Source of the DNA: Natrinema longum
GTDB lineage: Archaea > Halobacteriota > Halobacteria > Halobacteriales > Natrialbaceae
Reading direction: 5' to 3'
DNA: 64,000 bases
Assembly (NCBI RefSeq): GCF_017352095.1
Contig: NZ_CP071463.1
Coordinates: forward strand, 3,410,001-3,474,000
The notes beneath the pieces were generated by a model that had not been told where the DNA came from, searched no databases, and was given only the letters and a program-made list of their open reading frames with translations. Below, one piece after another: positions 27,990 to 38,133 of this stretch. Numbering within the stretch: the first letter of the stretch is position 1; every line of letters starts with the position of its first letter. The translations under genes were made by a program, and so were the position numbers.

Positions 27990-29075
27990 TCAGCTCTCGT
28001 CCTGTAAGAACAGCGACTCACACAGCGCGTCGGGGCCCTCGTCCTCGAGCAGCCTGCGCTGTCGGTCCGCGCCGCTTTCCCGCTCGTAGACGCGTTTGAT
28101 CCCGTCGATTCCGAGCCGCTCGCACTCGCGGTCGACGAGTTCTCCCAGTCCGACGGTCCCCTCGAGTTCGCGGTCGATGAAGGAGGCGTCCTGGCCGTAG
28201 CGGATGGCCCGCCACTTGTTCTCGTCGAGCAGTTCCCGGCGATGGCGGTGGCCGCTCGTGCCGTCCTCGTAGGCCTCGGCCAGGGCTTCGACGAGTGCGT
28301 GCGCGTACTCGACGAACGCGAGGACGATTTCGGGATCCGCCTGCCCGTCGGGGGTACGGAGCTCGACGGTCCCGTGAGCCGTGTGTGGACGGACGTCGTA
28401 CCAGAGTTCGCCCCGATCGTTGATCGAGTCGGTCTCGAGCATCCGGCGTTCGAACCGGTCGAACGCCTCGAAGTCCTCGAAGTGGGTGGGCATCCCGGTG
28501 TTGGGCAGCGCTTCGAAGATCTTCGCGCGGGCGGACTGGAGTCCGGTGTCGAACCCGTTCCAGTACGGCGAGTTCGCCGACAGCGCGAGCATGATCGGGA
28601 CGTACCAGCGCAGTTCGTTGGCGATCCAGACCGCCTTGTCGGCGTCGTCGACGCCGACGTGGACGTGAACCCCTGCGGTCGTGTTCCGGTGTTGTGGATA
28701 CTGGATCCGATCGAGTTGCGAGCGGTAGCGCGGTTTCTCCGCGTGCTCGAGTTCCCGCCACTTCGCGAGCGGGTGGAGGCCGGCGGCTGCGATACGATAG
28801 CCGTGGGCCTCGGCGTGGTCGATCAGTGCCTCGCGAATCGCGAGCAGCGACTCGCGGGCGTCGCCGGGCTCCTCGATCAGCGGCGTCTGGGTTTCGATGA
28901 CGAACTTGAACAGTTCGTGATCCAGCCGCCCCTCGAGGATTTCGGGCGGCTCGTGTTCGTAGACGAGTTCGTCGGTCCCGCTGGTGGGGCGGCCGTCCTC
29001 GTCGACGACGAAACACTCCTCTTCGATCCCCAACGTACCCATGCGCGTAAACGATTCCCGGGACCCGCGTTCCAT
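27990..29075 (-). CDS. gshA: Glutamate-cysteine ligase (gamma-glutamylcysteine synthetase, GCS2 type)
   Basis: Makes gamma-glutamylcysteine, the main low-molecular-weight thiol of haloarchaea, from glutamate, cysteine and ATP. The 361-residue protein matches the GCS2/YbdK family: [11 protein letters not shown] (15-25), [16 protein letters not shown] (about 134-143, metal/ATP ligands), [17 protein letters not shown], and [14 protein letters not shown]. Haloarchaea use gamma-glutamylcysteine and a bis-gamma-glutamylcystine reductase in place of glutathione. The start at 29075 gives a short basic leader; MGTLGIEEE at 29042 is an alternative start and may be the true one. Confidence 0.85.
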   Translation of the reverse strand: MERGSRESFTRMGTLGIEEECFVVDEDGRPTSGTDELVYEHEPPEILEGRLDHELFKFVIETQTPLIEEPGDARESLLAIREALIDHAEAHGYRIAAAGLHPLAKWRELEHAEKPRYRSQLDRIQYPQHRNTTAGVHVHVGVDDADKAVWIANELRWYVPIMLALSANSPYWNGFDTGLQSARAKIFEALPNTGMPTHFEDFEAFDRFERRMLETDSINDRGELWYDVRPHTAHGTVELRTPDGQADPEIVLAFVEYAHALVEALAEAYEDGTSGHRHRRELLDENKWRAIRYGQDASFIDRELEGTVGLGELVDRECERLGIDGIKRVYERESGADRQRRLLEDEGPDALCESLFLQDES

Positions 29076-29154
29076 CGTGCTCAGTTTTCGTCGCCGATAG
29101 TAAATACGGTTTGGAGTCGGAGCGTTCGGCCGGAACCGAGCCGGCGGCCGCCGA

Positions 29155-30747
29155 TCAGGACGCGACGGACTCCACCTCGGGCTCGAGCCCTGCTTCGTCC
29201 TCTCGGAGCTTGAACTTCTGGATCTTGCCGCTGGGGTTCTTCGGAAGCTCGTCGACGAAGTAGTACCGCCGCGGGCGCTTGAAGTCGGCGAGGTGCTCGC
29301 TCTCGAGGAGGAACGAATCGAGGTCGGCCGCGTCGACGCCGTCGGCGACGACGTAGGCGGTGACGAGTTCGCCCCACTCGTCGTCGGGCTCGCCGACGAC
29401 GGCCGCCTCGTCGACGGCGTCGTGGGCGAACAGCACGTCCTCGACCTCGGCGGGATAGATGTTCTCGCCGCCGGAGACGATCATGTCGTCTTTGCGGTCG
29501 ACGACGGTGAGATAGCCGTCCTCGTCGCGGTAGCCCAGGTCGCCGGTGTAGTACCACGTCGTCCCGTCGGCCTCGCGAAGCGACCGCTCGGTCGCCTCGG
29601 GACGGTTCCAGTACTCCCGCATCGTACACGGACTGGCGATCAGGATCTCGCCGATCTCGCCTCGCTCGACCTCCCGATCCGGCTCCGCGTCGGGTTCGAC
29701 GATTCGCAGTTTGTGATTGAGCGCGGGCAACCCGGCCGTCCCCTGTTTCGAAAGTTGATCTTCCGGGGGCTGGAAGACGCCGGCGGGACCGATCTCTGTC
29801 ATCCCGTAGGCCTGCAAGTAGTCCTCGCAGAGCTGTTCCATGCAGTTCTCGAGGACCTGTTCGGGCATCGGGGCCGCGCCGTATAGCCCTAGCCGGAGCG
29901 AGGAGGTATCGACGTCCATCTCGGCCGCGGTCATCGAGAGCGCGTTCCACGCGGTCGGGGCCGCGAAGACGAGCGTGACGCCGTGCTCCTCGATCGCTTC
30001 GAGAACCGCCTGCGGGTCGAACTCGTGGTGGATGATGTTGGTCGCACCGCGGTGGACTCGCGGGAAGAGGTTACAGTGGAGCTCCGCGCAGTGATACAAC
30101 GGCATCATCGACAGCCCGACGTCGTCGCGGGTGATCCGGCCCTCCGCGATACACAGGAGGTTGTGCTCGACCATGTCCCGGTGCTCGTGGACGACTCCCT
30201 TGGGACGGCCCGTCGTCCCGGACGTGTAGATGAAGGCGTAGACGTCGTCTTCCGCGACGCGGACGTCGGGTCGGGAAGTGGACCCTGACTCGAGCAGGTC
30301 GTAGAACCCGCTCGCGTATGCGGGGATGCCCTTGCGGTCGTCGTCGATGAAGACGTACTCGTCGACGGTCTCGAGGGTCGGTCGTGCGCCCTCGACCGCC
30401 TCCCGCGTAGCGGACTCGAAGAGTACCATCTCGGCCGCCGCATCGTTGACGATGTACTCGATCTCGCCCGCCGGCAGCCGGAAGTTCAACGGGGTGAAGA
30501 CGGCCCCGATCTTCGCACACGCGTAGACGGTGAGTGCCATCTCCGACCCGTTGTACAGCACCGTCGCGACCCTGTCGCCCTTCTCGATCCCCGCCTCGAG
30601 CAAAGCGTTTGACAGCCGATTGACTCGTCTGTCGAACTCGGCGTAGGTCCACCGCTGGTCCTTCCGCGGATAGACGATCGCGTCCCGGTCGGGGTGACGG
30701 TCGACCGTGCCCTCGAGGGTGCTCCCTATAGTGGGATGTTCTGACAT
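29155..30747 (-). CDS. AMP-forming fatty-acyl-CoA synthetase (second copy)
   Basis: A 530-residue ANL-superfamily ligase forming acyl-CoA from acid, ATP and CoA. The core is [18 protein letters not shown] (172-189), with [10 protein letters not shown], the hinge segment [19 protein letters not shown], the [12 protein letters not shown] motif, and the C-terminal catalytic Lys in PSGKIQKF (Lys508). The SGGENIYP form is typical of long-chain and acetyl/benzoyl-like ligases. The two ligases in this window differ clearly in sequence and are not a recent duplication. The ATG 30747 ([10 protein letters not shown]) lies next to an AT-rich promoter (about 30750-30790); the longer frame to 31428 is spurious. 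Confidence 0.87.
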   Translation of the reverse strand: MSEHPTIGSTLEGTVDRHPDRDAIVYPRKDQRWTYAEFDRRVNRLSNALLEAGIEKGDRVATVLYNGSEMALTVYACAKIGAVFTPLNFRLPAGEIEYIVNDAAAEMVLFESATREAVEGARPTLETVDEYVFIDDDRKGIPAYASGFYDLLESGSTSRPDVRVAEDDVYAFIYTSGTTGRPKGVVHEHRDMVEHNLLCIAEGRITRDDVGLSMMPLYHCAELHCNLFPRVHRGATNIIHHEFDPQAVLEAIEEHGVTLVFAAPTAWNALSMTAAEMDVDTSSLRLGLYGAAPMPEQVLENCMEQLCEDYLQAYGMTEIGPAGVFQPPEDQLSKQGTAGLPALNHKLRIVEPDAEPDREVERGEIGEILIASPCTMREYWNRPEATERSLREADGTTWYYTGDLGYRDEDGYLTVVDRKDDMIVSGGENIYPAEVEDVLFAHDAVDEAAVVGEPDDEWGELVTAYVVADGVDAADLDSFLLESEHLADFKRPRRYYFVDELPKNPSGKIQKFKLREDEAGLEPEVESVAS

Positions 30748-30881
30748 ACCATAATATGCTACCACGAAATACCTTATATTCTTTATTGAACAGGGCCTCA
30801 CTCGAGAGTCGCCGTCAGGCGACGACGGCGAGTCGGAACGGGACCGTCGGTACGGCTCGAATTCCCAATAAAAAGAGTGGG

Positions 30882-31475
30882 TCAGGCACCACGGGGTTCG
30901 GTCGTGGCAGGCGAGACGTCCCCGCTGGTTCGACGAGTACTGTTGGCGACGGCGATCATCGAACCGCCCGTCGTGAGCAAGCTTAGCCCGACGATGAATC
31001 CGACGAACCAGGTCGCGCTGACCGGGAACCCGGCCCAGAGGAGGGCAGCGAGCACGAGCGAGAGGACGCCGCTGACAGCAATCCAGCTTCGACCCGCCTG
31101 GGCACCCATCCGCACGCTCGATACCAGTTCCGCGACTCCATCGAGGATCAGGTATGCGATGGCCCCGAGTGTCAGGCTCAGCAGACCGACGACCGGATCG
31201 AGGAGGAGGACGATACTCGCGACGATCGAGACGATCGCGAGCGTCCCCTGCCAGAACGATCCCCGCCAGCCCCGTGCGGAGCGAACGTGACCCGCGTGGA
31301 CGACCCCGACGAATAGCAGTATCCCACCGAGGACGTACGTCAGCGCGATTCCCGTCGCAAACGGCAGGAGGATCGCGAGTAGCCCGATTACTGCGACGAT
31401 CCCTCCCGCGAACGCGAGCGGACGCCATGCCGTCTGGGGCGTGTACTGTTCCGCATCCATGGTAGCTGTGGTCAT
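30882..31475 (-). CDS. HdeD/DUF308-family membrane protein
   Basis: A 197-residue protein with six hydrophobic helices arranged as three pairs (about 20-40, 43-63, 78-96, 98-115, 132-150, 152-175), and repeat-like elements (GGILLFVGVVHAGHV; LGAIAYLILDGVAELV), typical of the HdeD fold. HdeD in Escherichia coli is linked to acid resistance; in haloarchaea the role is unknown, perhaps stress-related. Two starts are possible, ATG 31475 (MTTATMDAEQ) and 31460 (MDAEQYTP). A strong TATA-like stretch lies about 35 bases upstream of the first. Confidence 0.78.
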   Translation of the reverse strand: MTTATMDAEQYTPQTAWRPLAFAGGIVAVIGLLAILLPFATGIALTYVLGGILLFVGVVHAGHVRSARGWRGSFWQGTLAIVSIVASIVLLLDPVVGLLSLTLGAIAYLILDGVAELVSSVRMGAQAGRSWIAVSGVLSLVLAALLWAGFPVSATWFVGFIVGLSLLTTGGSMIAVANSTRRTSGDVSPATTEPRGA

Positions 31476-31507
31476 GGTTTCATCAGTATATCCAACGACC
31501 TGTGAGT

Positions 31508-31523
31508 ATTTATATATAATATA
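31508..31523 (-). promoter_or_regulatory. TATA-box region for the HdeD-like gene
   Basis: The run atttatatataatata sits 33-48 bases upstream of the ATG at 31475. At archaeal spacing (about 25 bases) transcription would start 5-15 bases before the start codon, giving the short leader typical of haloarchaea. Confidence 0.5.
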
Positions 31524-31754
31524 CGATCCTACATTATGTCGCGAAAACCGTCCGGTTGGACACGGAGCGCGGCCGTTCAACGTGGACGGCCGAGTGTCCC
31601 GCGGGGAGGTCGTCCGTTCGTTCGGAGGGGATCGCGTGACAGCGATGGCGGCGAACGTCACGATCGGTCGCCTCGACGCGCTTCCGGTGGTCGGCGAGTT
31701 GCGGAGCCGGTACCGACGACTGAACGGTCCTGTGTAATCGCACGATCGGCTCGC

Positions 31755-31874
31755 TTATGGCTTCGTTTTCCGGGGGCTAAACAGGGCACAGTTCGGGCAC
31801 CAGATCGATCCGTCGGCCCGTGTGATCTGCTTGCCGTTGCAGTCCGGGCACTGTCCATCCGCGTATTGGGTCAT
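31755..31874 (-). CDS. 39-residue zinc-ribbon microprotein
   Basis: ATG 31874 to TAA 31755 encodes MTQYADGQCPDCNGKQITRA followed by DGSIWCPNCALFSP and a basic tail (RKTKP). Two CxxC knuckles (C9/C12 and C26/C29) make a complete zinc ribbon. Such microproteins are common in haloarchaea and often important for regulation or stress, but this one has no assigned role. Confidence 0.65.
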   Translation of the reverse strand: MTQYADGQCPDCNGKQITRADGSIWCPNCALFSPRKTKP

Positions 31875-32329
31875 GGTGTCACGGTAGGTGTCTGACTCTT
31901 ATGCGCCTTCCGGGGAATCGAATCCGCGAGCGGACGTGCCCCCATCATCGGTTGGGGCCCGATAGCCGGGTCTCGAGCCCGGTTCAGACGGGATCCTGGT
32001 CGGTCGCGGTGCGATCTCGAGGCGTTCTGTCGACACTCTGGATCGACTATCGCTGGACCGATCGACGGTCAGCCGAGTGTGTCCGGACGCCCACTCAGCA
32101 GCTCGGTGCCCCGTACGAGCTCCCCGAACGCTACCGTGTGTTCGGTGTGTCTCTGACGGACGCGTCTCGACAGAAACTGATGTTACGAATGTGACTGTGG
32201 GACTAACGATCGGAACAACTCGATTACCGCGCTCGCCCCTGCTCCCGAATGTGGACGTTTCCGCGTCTGAAACGCTCGAACGAAAGGGCCGGTTTTTGCC
32301 GACCGACGGCGGTACCATCGACGGTTACG
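31875..32329. other. Intergenic region, no gene seen
   Basis: Between the zinc-ribbon microprotein and the secreted DUF7282-like gene. Frames are Arg/Ser/Thr-rich shadows. The T-run at about 32293 (ggtttttgcc), 35 bases before the start at 32330, is the only promoter-like feature noticed. Confidence 0.45.
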
Positions 32330-32914
32330 ATGCCACGTCCAAGACCGATCGGCGTCGCAGTCGTCGTGACGCTCGTCTTCCTCTCGGGGGCGAGCATCGC
32401 GTTCGCCGCAGCCGACGCCGGAGTCGCGACCCAGGAGAACCGGACCGAGAACGAAACGGCCACAGTGACCTTCGAGAACCAGACGTCGAACGGGACCGCG
32501 GTCGTGGTCAACGACACGTCGCTGCCCGAGGGTGGCTTCGCGGTCATCCACGCGGCTGCGCCCGCCGACGGGGACAATGCGACCGAGGACGAGGTCGTGA
32601 TGAACATGTCCGAAGAGTACGACCCCGGAGAGGTGTTGGGTAACTCCACCTTCCTGGAACCCGGCGACCACGAGAACGTGACCGTCGAACTCAACGAGTC
32701 CCTCGAGGAGAGCCAGGTGTTGATCGCGATGGCCCACCAGGACACGAACGACAATCAGACGTACGAGTTCCCGGAGGCCGACGACCCCTACGTCACTGAC
32801 GGCGAGCCGGTGATCGACGACGCACTGATCACGCTCGAGGAGACGGCGGACGGGACGAACGAGACGGCCGATACCGAGACGACGAACGGCGAAGAGGACG
32901 AGTCGACGGCGTAG
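32330..32914 (+). CDS. Secreted, sequon-rich haloarchaeal surface protein (DUF7282-like)
   Basis: A 194-residue protein with a Sec-type signal peptide (basic MPRPRP, then hydrophobic IGVAVVVTLVFLSGASIAFA, cleavage near ADA at about 28-30), a beta-rich middle (VTFENQTSNGTAVVVNDTSL...GGFAVIHAAAP) and an acidic Thr/Asn tail. About a dozen N-x-S/T sequons are scattered through it, indicating heavy N-glycosylation at the cell surface. The layout matches haloarchaeal proteins with DUF7282-type domains. The start at 32330 is chosen because it gives a clean signal peptide. Function unknown. Confidence 0.7.
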   Translation: MPRPRPIGVAVVVTLVFLSGASIAFAAADAGVATQENRTENETATVTFENQTSNGTAVVVNDTSLPEGGFAVIHAAAPADGDNATEDEVVMNMSEEYDPGEVLGNSTFLEPGDHENVTVELNESLEESQVLIAMAHQDTNDNQTYEFPEADDPYVTDGEPVIDDALITLEETADGTNETADTETTNGEEDESTA

Positions 32915-32929
32915 TACTCTCCTTTGTAC

Positions 32930-34204
32930 TCAGTCCTCGGCACTGTTTTGGGGGCTCTCCACTCGCGGAGGGACCGCCGATCCGGTCAAGAGCCGGACCG
33001 AGATACCGGCACCGAGCAGCGCGATCGCCGAGAGCACCACGAAGAACACACTCATCGTGGCCTGATCCAGCAGAAAGCCGCCCAGAGAGATGCTCACCGC
33101 ACCCAGCCCGAACATTCCCAGATAGGTGTAGCCATACGAGAGCCCGCGAGCGTCAGCGGGCGTGTAGACGGCGACGGCCTCCTGATAGAACGGCTCGATA
33201 GCGAACAGCGAAAAGCCGATGCACCCACAGTACAGGGCGATCACACCGAGCCCCATCGTGGACACCGGAACGAACGCGACCGCCAGGAGCGCGAGGCCGA
33301 GGAAGACGACGACCAGTCCGCGAGCGACGGGCACCCGACTGGTCAACTTTCCAGCGGTGTACTGCCCCGCCATCCCGACGACGAGCAACCCGACGTAGAA
33401 GTAGTCGCCGAGGGAGAACTCCTCGAGACCGTCCGGTGGTTCGATGCCGTCCATCGCCGGAAGCCCGCCGAGGAGTTCCGGCAGGTAGGTGAGGACCCCA
33501 CGGTAGTAGAGCCCGACGACCGTCACGATCGCGAACACGAGGAGGAACGACCCCGCAAACAACGTCCGCGAGTTCGCGACGAACGACGAGCCGGAGCCCG
33601 ATTCGGTCGCGTCGTCCCGCGATATCGTTCCCTCCTCGAGTGCGGCAGTCGGATCGAACCGGGCCGTGAGTCCGTAGCCGGTCGCGAGAACGCCGGGAAC
33701 GGCGAGCGCGATGGCGACGAGTCGCCACTCGAAGACGAGCAGTAACGTCGCGGTGGCGAAGGGGCCCAGCGCGATACCGAGGTTGCCGGCGATGCCGTGC
33801 CAGGCGAAGACCGTGCCGCGGTCTTCGACCCCCGTGCTGATGAGGGCGAGCCCGGCGGGATGATAGATGCTCGCGATCACGCCCCAACACAACAGCCCCG
33901 CCGCGAGGGCGTAGATCGAGGTCGCGAACGCGAGCGCGACGAACGAGAGACTCATGCCGGCGAGACAGACCAGGACGAGTCGCTTCGGGCCGTACCGATC
34001 GGCGAGGAGTCCGGCCGGTAACGCGCCGAGCCCGAAGGGTGCGTAGCCGAGTGCGACGATGCTACCGAGGAGAGCGACGCTCACCTCGAACGTGTCGAGC
34101 CAAACGACGAGAAAGATCGGGATCGCCAGCTCGAACCAGTGAACGATCGCGTGTGAAAGCATCGTAAACGCCGCGATGGCCCTGTCGTTATCGGTGAGCG
34201 TCAT
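32930..34204 (-). CDS. MFS transporter (FSR/fosmidomycin-resistance-like)
   Basis: A 424-residue, twelve-helix major facilitator. The loop 2-3 motif A is present as GLLADRYGPKR (about 64-74); the first-helix segment SHAIVHWFELAIPIF with LVVWLDTFEVS resembles Fsr-type drug-efflux carriers. A longer central loop (about 190-210) separates the two six-helix halves. Substrate unknown; efflux is an inference from the subfamily. It converges with the secreted-protein gene, ending 15 bases after it. Confidence 0.82.
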   Translation of the reverse strand: MTLTDNDRAIAAFTMLSHAIVHWFELAIPIFLVVWLDTFEVSVALLGSIVALGYAPFGLGALPAGLLADRYGPKRLVLVCLAGMSLSFVALAFATSIYALAAGLLCWGVIASIYHPAGLALISTGVEDRGTVFAWHGIAGNLGIALGPFATATLLLVFEWRLVAIALAVPGVLATGYGLTARFDPTAALEEGTISRDDATESGSGSSFVANSRTLFAGSFLLVFAIVTVVGLYYRGVLTYLPELLGGLPAMDGIEPPDGLEEFSLGDYFYVGLLVVGMAGQYTAGKLTSRVPVARGLVVVFLGLALLAVAFVPVSTMGLGVIALYCGCIGFSLFAIEPFYQEAVAVYTPADARGLSYGYTYLGMFGLGAVSISLGGFLLDQATMSVFFVVLSAIALLGAGISVRLLTGSAVPPRVESPQNSAED

Positions 34205-34469
34205 TTCCCTCCCATCCGTCGATACTGGCCGGTTCGCGCCGGGCTACTTAGGGACTTGGAAACTGCTGCGTGCCCGCCGAGCCCGCCGTCATCGAACGGC
34301 CTGACCGTTCCGGTGGCTGCGGGGTGTCGCTGCCGAACCGATGGAAACTCGAGTTGCGGACGCGAGGTCGGTCCGCCGGATACTGGTTCGCTCGTTCCGC
34401 CAGTCGGAATCGAACGGACTCGCAACGACTCGCGGTTCGCCGGCGAGCCGCACAGACCGAAACGACCGG

Positions 34470-35105
34470 TTATCGTGGCCGCGCGACGATCCCGAGATGA
34501 TCCGCGTGGTATTCCTCGAGCGTCCGGGTCTCCAGAATCTCGTACCCCTCCGACAGCTCTTCGCGAACGTCCGCAAACACAGCAGCAGGCTCCCGCGTCA
34601 CGTCCTCACTGCGAGCCTTCACGGCCAACAGGAGTCGCCCGTTGTCGGCCAGGAACCGCCGGTTCTCGAGTGCGACCCGCGCCTGCCCGCGCGTCGCCAC
34701 GTCCTGGACGATCACGTCCACGTCCGCCTCGACGACGTGGGCGTAGGTCTCCGGTTTCCGGGCGTCCTTCAGGAGCGGAAAGAGCCGCTCGCGTGAGTCC
34801 GCAGCCTCGAGCAGGTCCCGGACCGGCCGCGGGGCGAACTCGACCGCGTAGGTCGGGCCGGCGAAATCCGCGACGTGGCTCACCGTCGTTCCGCTTGCTG
34901 CACCCAGGTAGAGGACGGTTTCGCCGCCCGCGAGACCGGTTTCCATGCTCAACTCGAGCATCGCACCGAGTTTCGATCGATGAGGATTCCAGGCGCGCCA
35001 CTCGCCCTCCGTCGGCTCGCCGTAGACCGACTCGCCCCGCGTCGCGAGTCGCTCGGTCCCGTCGAACGTACGGCGCTGGACCCCCGTCGGAAGCTCCTCA
35101 CTCAT
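34470..35105 (-). CDS. flpA: Fibrillarin-like rRNA/tRNA 2'-O-methyltransferase
   Basis: Catalytic subunit of the archaeal C/D-box sRNP; it methylates ribose 2'-OH in rRNA and tRNA guided by C/D sRNAs with L7Ae and Nop5. The 211-residue protein has the SAM motif VLYLGAASGTTVSHV (about 64-78), YAVEFAPRPVRDL and DVIVQDVATRGQA, typical of fibrillarin. Its ATG at 35105 overlaps the stop of the Nop5 gene by eight bases, so the two are co-translated. The frame extending to 35258 lies inside the Nop5 gene and is rejected. Confidence 0.93.
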   Translation of the reverse strand: MSEELPTGVQRRTFDGTERLATRGESVYGEPTEGEWRAWNPHRSKLGAMLELSMETGLAGGETVLYLGAASGTTVSHVADFAGPTYAVEFAPRPVRDLLEAADSRERLFPLLKDARKPETYAHVVEADVDVIVQDVATRGQARVALENRRFLADNGRLLLAVKARSEDVTREPAAVFADVREELSEGYEILETRTLEEYHADHLGIVARPR

Positions 35106-35973
35106 CGTCGGGCCCCCCGTCGGTTCCGGAATCGTCGTCCATGGTCCGTGCCTGAATCGTCTCGATCCGCTCGACCAGTTCCGCCTCGAGTTCGGGCCGT
35201 ATCTCGCCCGCGTAGTGGTCGACGCGGGCCGCGATGGCGAGTTTGCCGGCGACCGCACGCGCCGCCGAGCCTCGGTTCTCGGGGTGGGTCCCCCGCACCG
35301 CGTCGTGCGTGTAGATGATCCCGTGTTTGGGCGACGGCGCGTGGCCCCGCAGGTGGGCGAACAGGGCGTCCTCCGCGCCCAACACCTGCACCGTCCCGCT
35401 GGGTTTCTTCGCGAGTTCCTCGAGCCCCCCGGCGAGCGAGATCAGCCGGGCTGCGAGGACCGGGTCCGCGAGCGCCGAGAGGTTCGGCGCGACGGCCGGC
35501 GTCTGGCGCTCGACGAACGCCCGAAGGTCGTCTGCCTCGTCCGCGAGGTCGGCAACGCGGTGGGCGAGCGATCGGATCGCTGGTTCCTCGAGTTCGTCGT
35601 CGGTATCCCCATCCGCCAGCGTCCGCGCGTATTCGACGCCGGTCCCCACCTCGGGATCGACGGTCCCGGCCCACTCGGACAGGCGCTCGGCGAGTTCGTT
35701 TGCCGTCCGGTTGCAGTCGTCCATGGTCCGGATCGCGTGGATCAGCTGCCGGTCGTCGGCTCGCTCGCGTTCGGTCACTGCGGCCCGCGTCGCTGCCGTC
35801 GTCGCCTCGCGGAGGGCCTCGTAGTACTCGGCCTCGTCGCTCGCGAACCCAGCCTCGACGGCCAGGGCGGGCCAGTCGCGGGGCTCGTCTGCGCTCCCCT
35901 CGCGAATTGCGGTCGTCGTCGCATCGGGATCGTCGCGGTCCCCGGCCACGAACCACCCGTCCGTATCACTCAT
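35098..35973 (-). CDS. Nop5/Nop56/Nop58-family C/D-box sRNP scaffold protein
   Basis: Bridges fibrillarin, L7Ae and the guide RNA in the C/D sRNP. The 291-residue protein has the central coiled-coil region and the C-terminal Nop domain recognisable from VLGAEDALFAHLRG and PSPKHGIIYTHDAVRGTHPE (about 205-240), then AARAVAGKLAIAARVDHY. A long acidic tail follows. The first gene of a two-gene operon with fibrillarin downstream, an arrangement conserved across archaea. Confidence 0.92.
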   Translation of the reverse strand: MSDTDGWFVAGDRDDPDATTTAIREGSADEPRDWPALAVEAGFASDEAEYYEALREATTAATRAAVTERERADDRQLIHAIRTMDDCNRTANELAERLSEWAGTVDPEVGTGVEYARTLADGDTDDELEEPAIRSLAHRVADLADEADDLRAFVERQTPAVAPNLSALADPVLAARLISLAGGLEELAKKPSGTVQVLGAEDALFAHLRGHAPSPKHGIIYTHDAVRGTHPENRGSAARAVAGKLAIAARVDHYAGEIRPELEAELVERIETIQARTMDDDSGTDGGPDDE

Positions 35974-36117
35974 GCACGCTCGTTCCCGCCGCGGGCGATT
36001 AAAGGCCCCGTTCGGTTGGCGGGGCGAGTCGGAGGCCGGAGAGGCTCCGCTCGAGAGGGACGAGGGACCATCCGAGACGGAAGCGCGGACCCAGACGATC
36101 GGTCGAATCAGCCCGGT

Positions 36118-37245
36118 CTAGACCCCGAAGGTCGCGCGCAGCATGTCTCGAGTCCCGGGACCGAGACCGACGGCGACGACGGTGATCATGAGCAAGATCG
36201 CGTAGCGTGGGCTGTCCTCGAAGACCGTCTCGTCGAAGATCCAGATGACGAAGACGGCGGCGGCGATTTTCACCAGCAAGAACGGCCAGGCCGAGCCGGT
36301 AACGGCGACGACGTCGGCGGGAAGCACGTTGGCCGTCGTGTTGGCGATCGCCCGGTTGATCGGGTGCTTCGGAACGAGGTTCGCGGGCAGTCCAAGCGAC
36401 GTCGCCCAGTCGAGGCCGACGACGTTCGCGACGCCGTCGACCGCGTGGGCCCAGATGACGACGAGTCCCATCGACTCGGTGCCGCGGTTCAATTCGGGAG
36501 CGAAGCGCTCGAGTGCGACCCACGTGATCGCCGTCGTCAGCGTCGCCCCGACGAGGATCACGAGCGGGATGAGCGGATGGAACTCCGAATACGGCTCCGT
36601 CGCCGCGGTGGTGGCCAGATACGCGATCGTGATCGTCACCGCGAGCGTCCCGATGCCGGCCAGCGGGTACTCGTAGCCAGAGACGTACTCGTTGCGATCG
36701 AGCCAGACCGAGAAGACGACCGCGAAGAGGGCGATGAAGAAGACGGTAAAGTAGATCAGCGGGCTGATGATGAACCCCGACCACGGGAGGGGGATCGCCA
36801 TATCGCCGGTCGCCGCGAACGCCGTCGCGTTGACGTCTTCGACGACGCGCAGGGCACCGCCGAAGAGCATGAACGGGAACAGGGCGAAAAAGCCCGCACG
36901 GTAGCGTTCGATCTCGAGGCGACGGATGAGGAAGATGATTCCGATCAGTAACAGGACCAGGGTCGGAATGTACCCCGAGTAGGAGACGAACGTGTAGCCG
37001 GGTTCGGCGGTCGGGCCGGCGTTGGGGCCTGCCTCGCTGCAGGCGATCTCCTGGCCGTTTGCCCAGGCGACGCAGTTCCAGCTGTGGGCGTCGGCGACGA
37101 CCGGCCCCCAGAAGTACTGCCAGATGAACTCGACGTACACCCGCTGGGGAAACAGGACGGCACCAAGGGCCACGATGGCCGCGAGACTCGCGACGGTCAG
37201 GGCCCAGACCCGCTCGGGTCCGACCCGATCGATGAAGTCGTCCAT
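36118..37245 (-). CDS. DUF63 family polytopic membrane protein
   Basis: A 375-residue membrane protein with roughly eight to nine helices. Features known from archaeal DUF63 members are visible: [22 protein letters not shown] near the N-terminus, [20 protein letters not shown] in the middle, and [14 protein letters not shown] followed by KHPINRAI. Function is unknown across the family, which is nearly universal in Euryarchaeota. A variable extracytoplasmic loop (about 55-85) includes two cysteines (C58 and C69 region), possibly a disulfide. Start ATG 37245. Confidence 0.87.
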   Translation of the reverse strand: MDDFIDRVGPERVWALTVASLAAIVALGAVLFPQRVYVEFIWQYFWGPVVADAHSWNCVAWANGQEIACSEAGPNAGPTAEPGYTFVSYSGYIPTLVLLLIGIIFLIRRLEIERYRAGFFALFPFMLFGGALRVVEDVNATAFAATGDMAIPLPWSGFIISPLIYFTVFFIALFAVVFSVWLDRNEYVSGYEYPLAGIGTLAVTITIAYLATTAATEPYSEFHPLIPLVILVGATLTTAITWVALERFAPELNRGTESMGLVVIWAHAVDGVANVVGLDWATSLGLPANLVPKHPINRAIANTTANVLPADVVAVTGSAWPFLLVKIAAAVFVIWIFDETVFEDSPRYAILLMITVVAVGLGPGTRDMLRATFGV

Positions 37246-37329
37246 ACCCGAATCCGGTATTGGGGGCCGCTTACCGTTTCCGGTTTCAGCACACGAGAGT
37301 GTCCGATACCGCGACGCGAGACGACCGGA

Positions 37330-38133
37330 TTAGGCCTCGATCGCGCGGGCGGCCGCGAGCACCTCGTCGTGAATCCCGCCGTTCGAGGCCACCAGCCCGG
37401 TGCTGTCGTGTCGCCAGCGGTCGCCCTCGAGATCGGTCACGACGCCGCCGGCCTCGCGGACCAACTGGACGCCGGCGACGGTATCCCACGGGTTCGCCCG
37501 CAGGTTGGTCATCGTCCCCTCGAGTGCGCCCGAGGCGACCATCGCGAGCTCGAGTTGGGCACAGCCATACCGGCGCATGTCGCCGAACCGCTCGACGACC
37601 GCGCGGGTGGCCGCGGCGTACTGGTCGCGCTGGTCGAAGTCCCACCAGAACGTCGGACAGACGGTCGCCCCCTCGGGGTCGGTACAGTCGCTGACCGAGA
37701 GCGGGTCGTCGTTGCGATACGCGCCGTCCGGGCCGACGCGGTAGGCATCCGAGAGCGCGGGGCAGTCCATCGCCGCACCGACGGGTTCGCCGTCGACGAC
37801 GGCCGCGACCGCGGTGCCGAACGCACGGGAGCCGTTGACGTAGTTGTTCGTCCCGTCGATGGGGTCGACGATCCACGCCGGTCCCGCTTCCGGGACCTGC
37901 TTCAGCGCGTCCTCCTCCTCGCCGACGATCGGATCGTCCGGGAACGCGTCGCGGATGGTCTCGATGACCGTCTCCTGTGCGTCACGATCGACCTGCGTGA
38001 CGACGTCCGTCTTGTTCGCTTTTCGTTCGACCGCGAGTTCGGTTCGAAAGGAGTCGGCCGCGACGGCAGCACCGTCGCTGGCCGCACGAACCGCGACGGC
38101 CGCGCGGCTGGAATCCGGTTCGGCTTCGCTCAT
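37330..38133 (-). CDS. Inositol monophosphatase/fructose-1,6-bisphosphatase-family phosphatase
   Basis: A Mg2+-dependent sugar or inositol phosphatase of 267 residues. The metal motifs are visible: GEEE (71-74), IVDPIDGTNNYVNG (88-101, with Asp90 and Asp93) and NPWDTVAGVQLVREAGG near 215. Archaeal members often hydrolyse fructose-1,6-bisphosphate as well as inositol phosphate, so the true substrate is open. I chose ATG 38133 (MSEAEPDSS) over the one at 38160. A short upstream frame ends 23 bases before it. Confidence 0.88.
   Translation of the reverse strand: MSEAEPDSSRAAVAVRAASDGAAVAADSFRTELAVERKANKTDVVTQVDRDAQETVIETIRDAFPDDPIVGEEEDALKQVPEAGPAWIVDPIDGTNNYVNGSRAFGTAVAAVVDGEPVGAAMDCPALSDAYRVGPDGAYRNDDPLSVSDCTDPEGATVCPTFWWDFDQRDQYAAATRAVVERFGDMRRYGCAQLELAMVASGALEGTMTNLRANPWDTVAGVQLVREAGGVVTDLEGDRWRHDSTGLVASNGGIHDEVLAAARAIEA

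Noticed and set aside
30748-31428. N-terminal extension of the second acyl-CoA synthetase
   Set aside because: The extra residues are Arg-rich, overlap the HdeD gene, and lie upstream of a good promoter and canonical start.
35215-36951. A 578-codon plus-strand frame opposite Nop5 and DUF63
   Set aside because: It spans two real minus-strand genes and the gap between them, which a real gene would not do.
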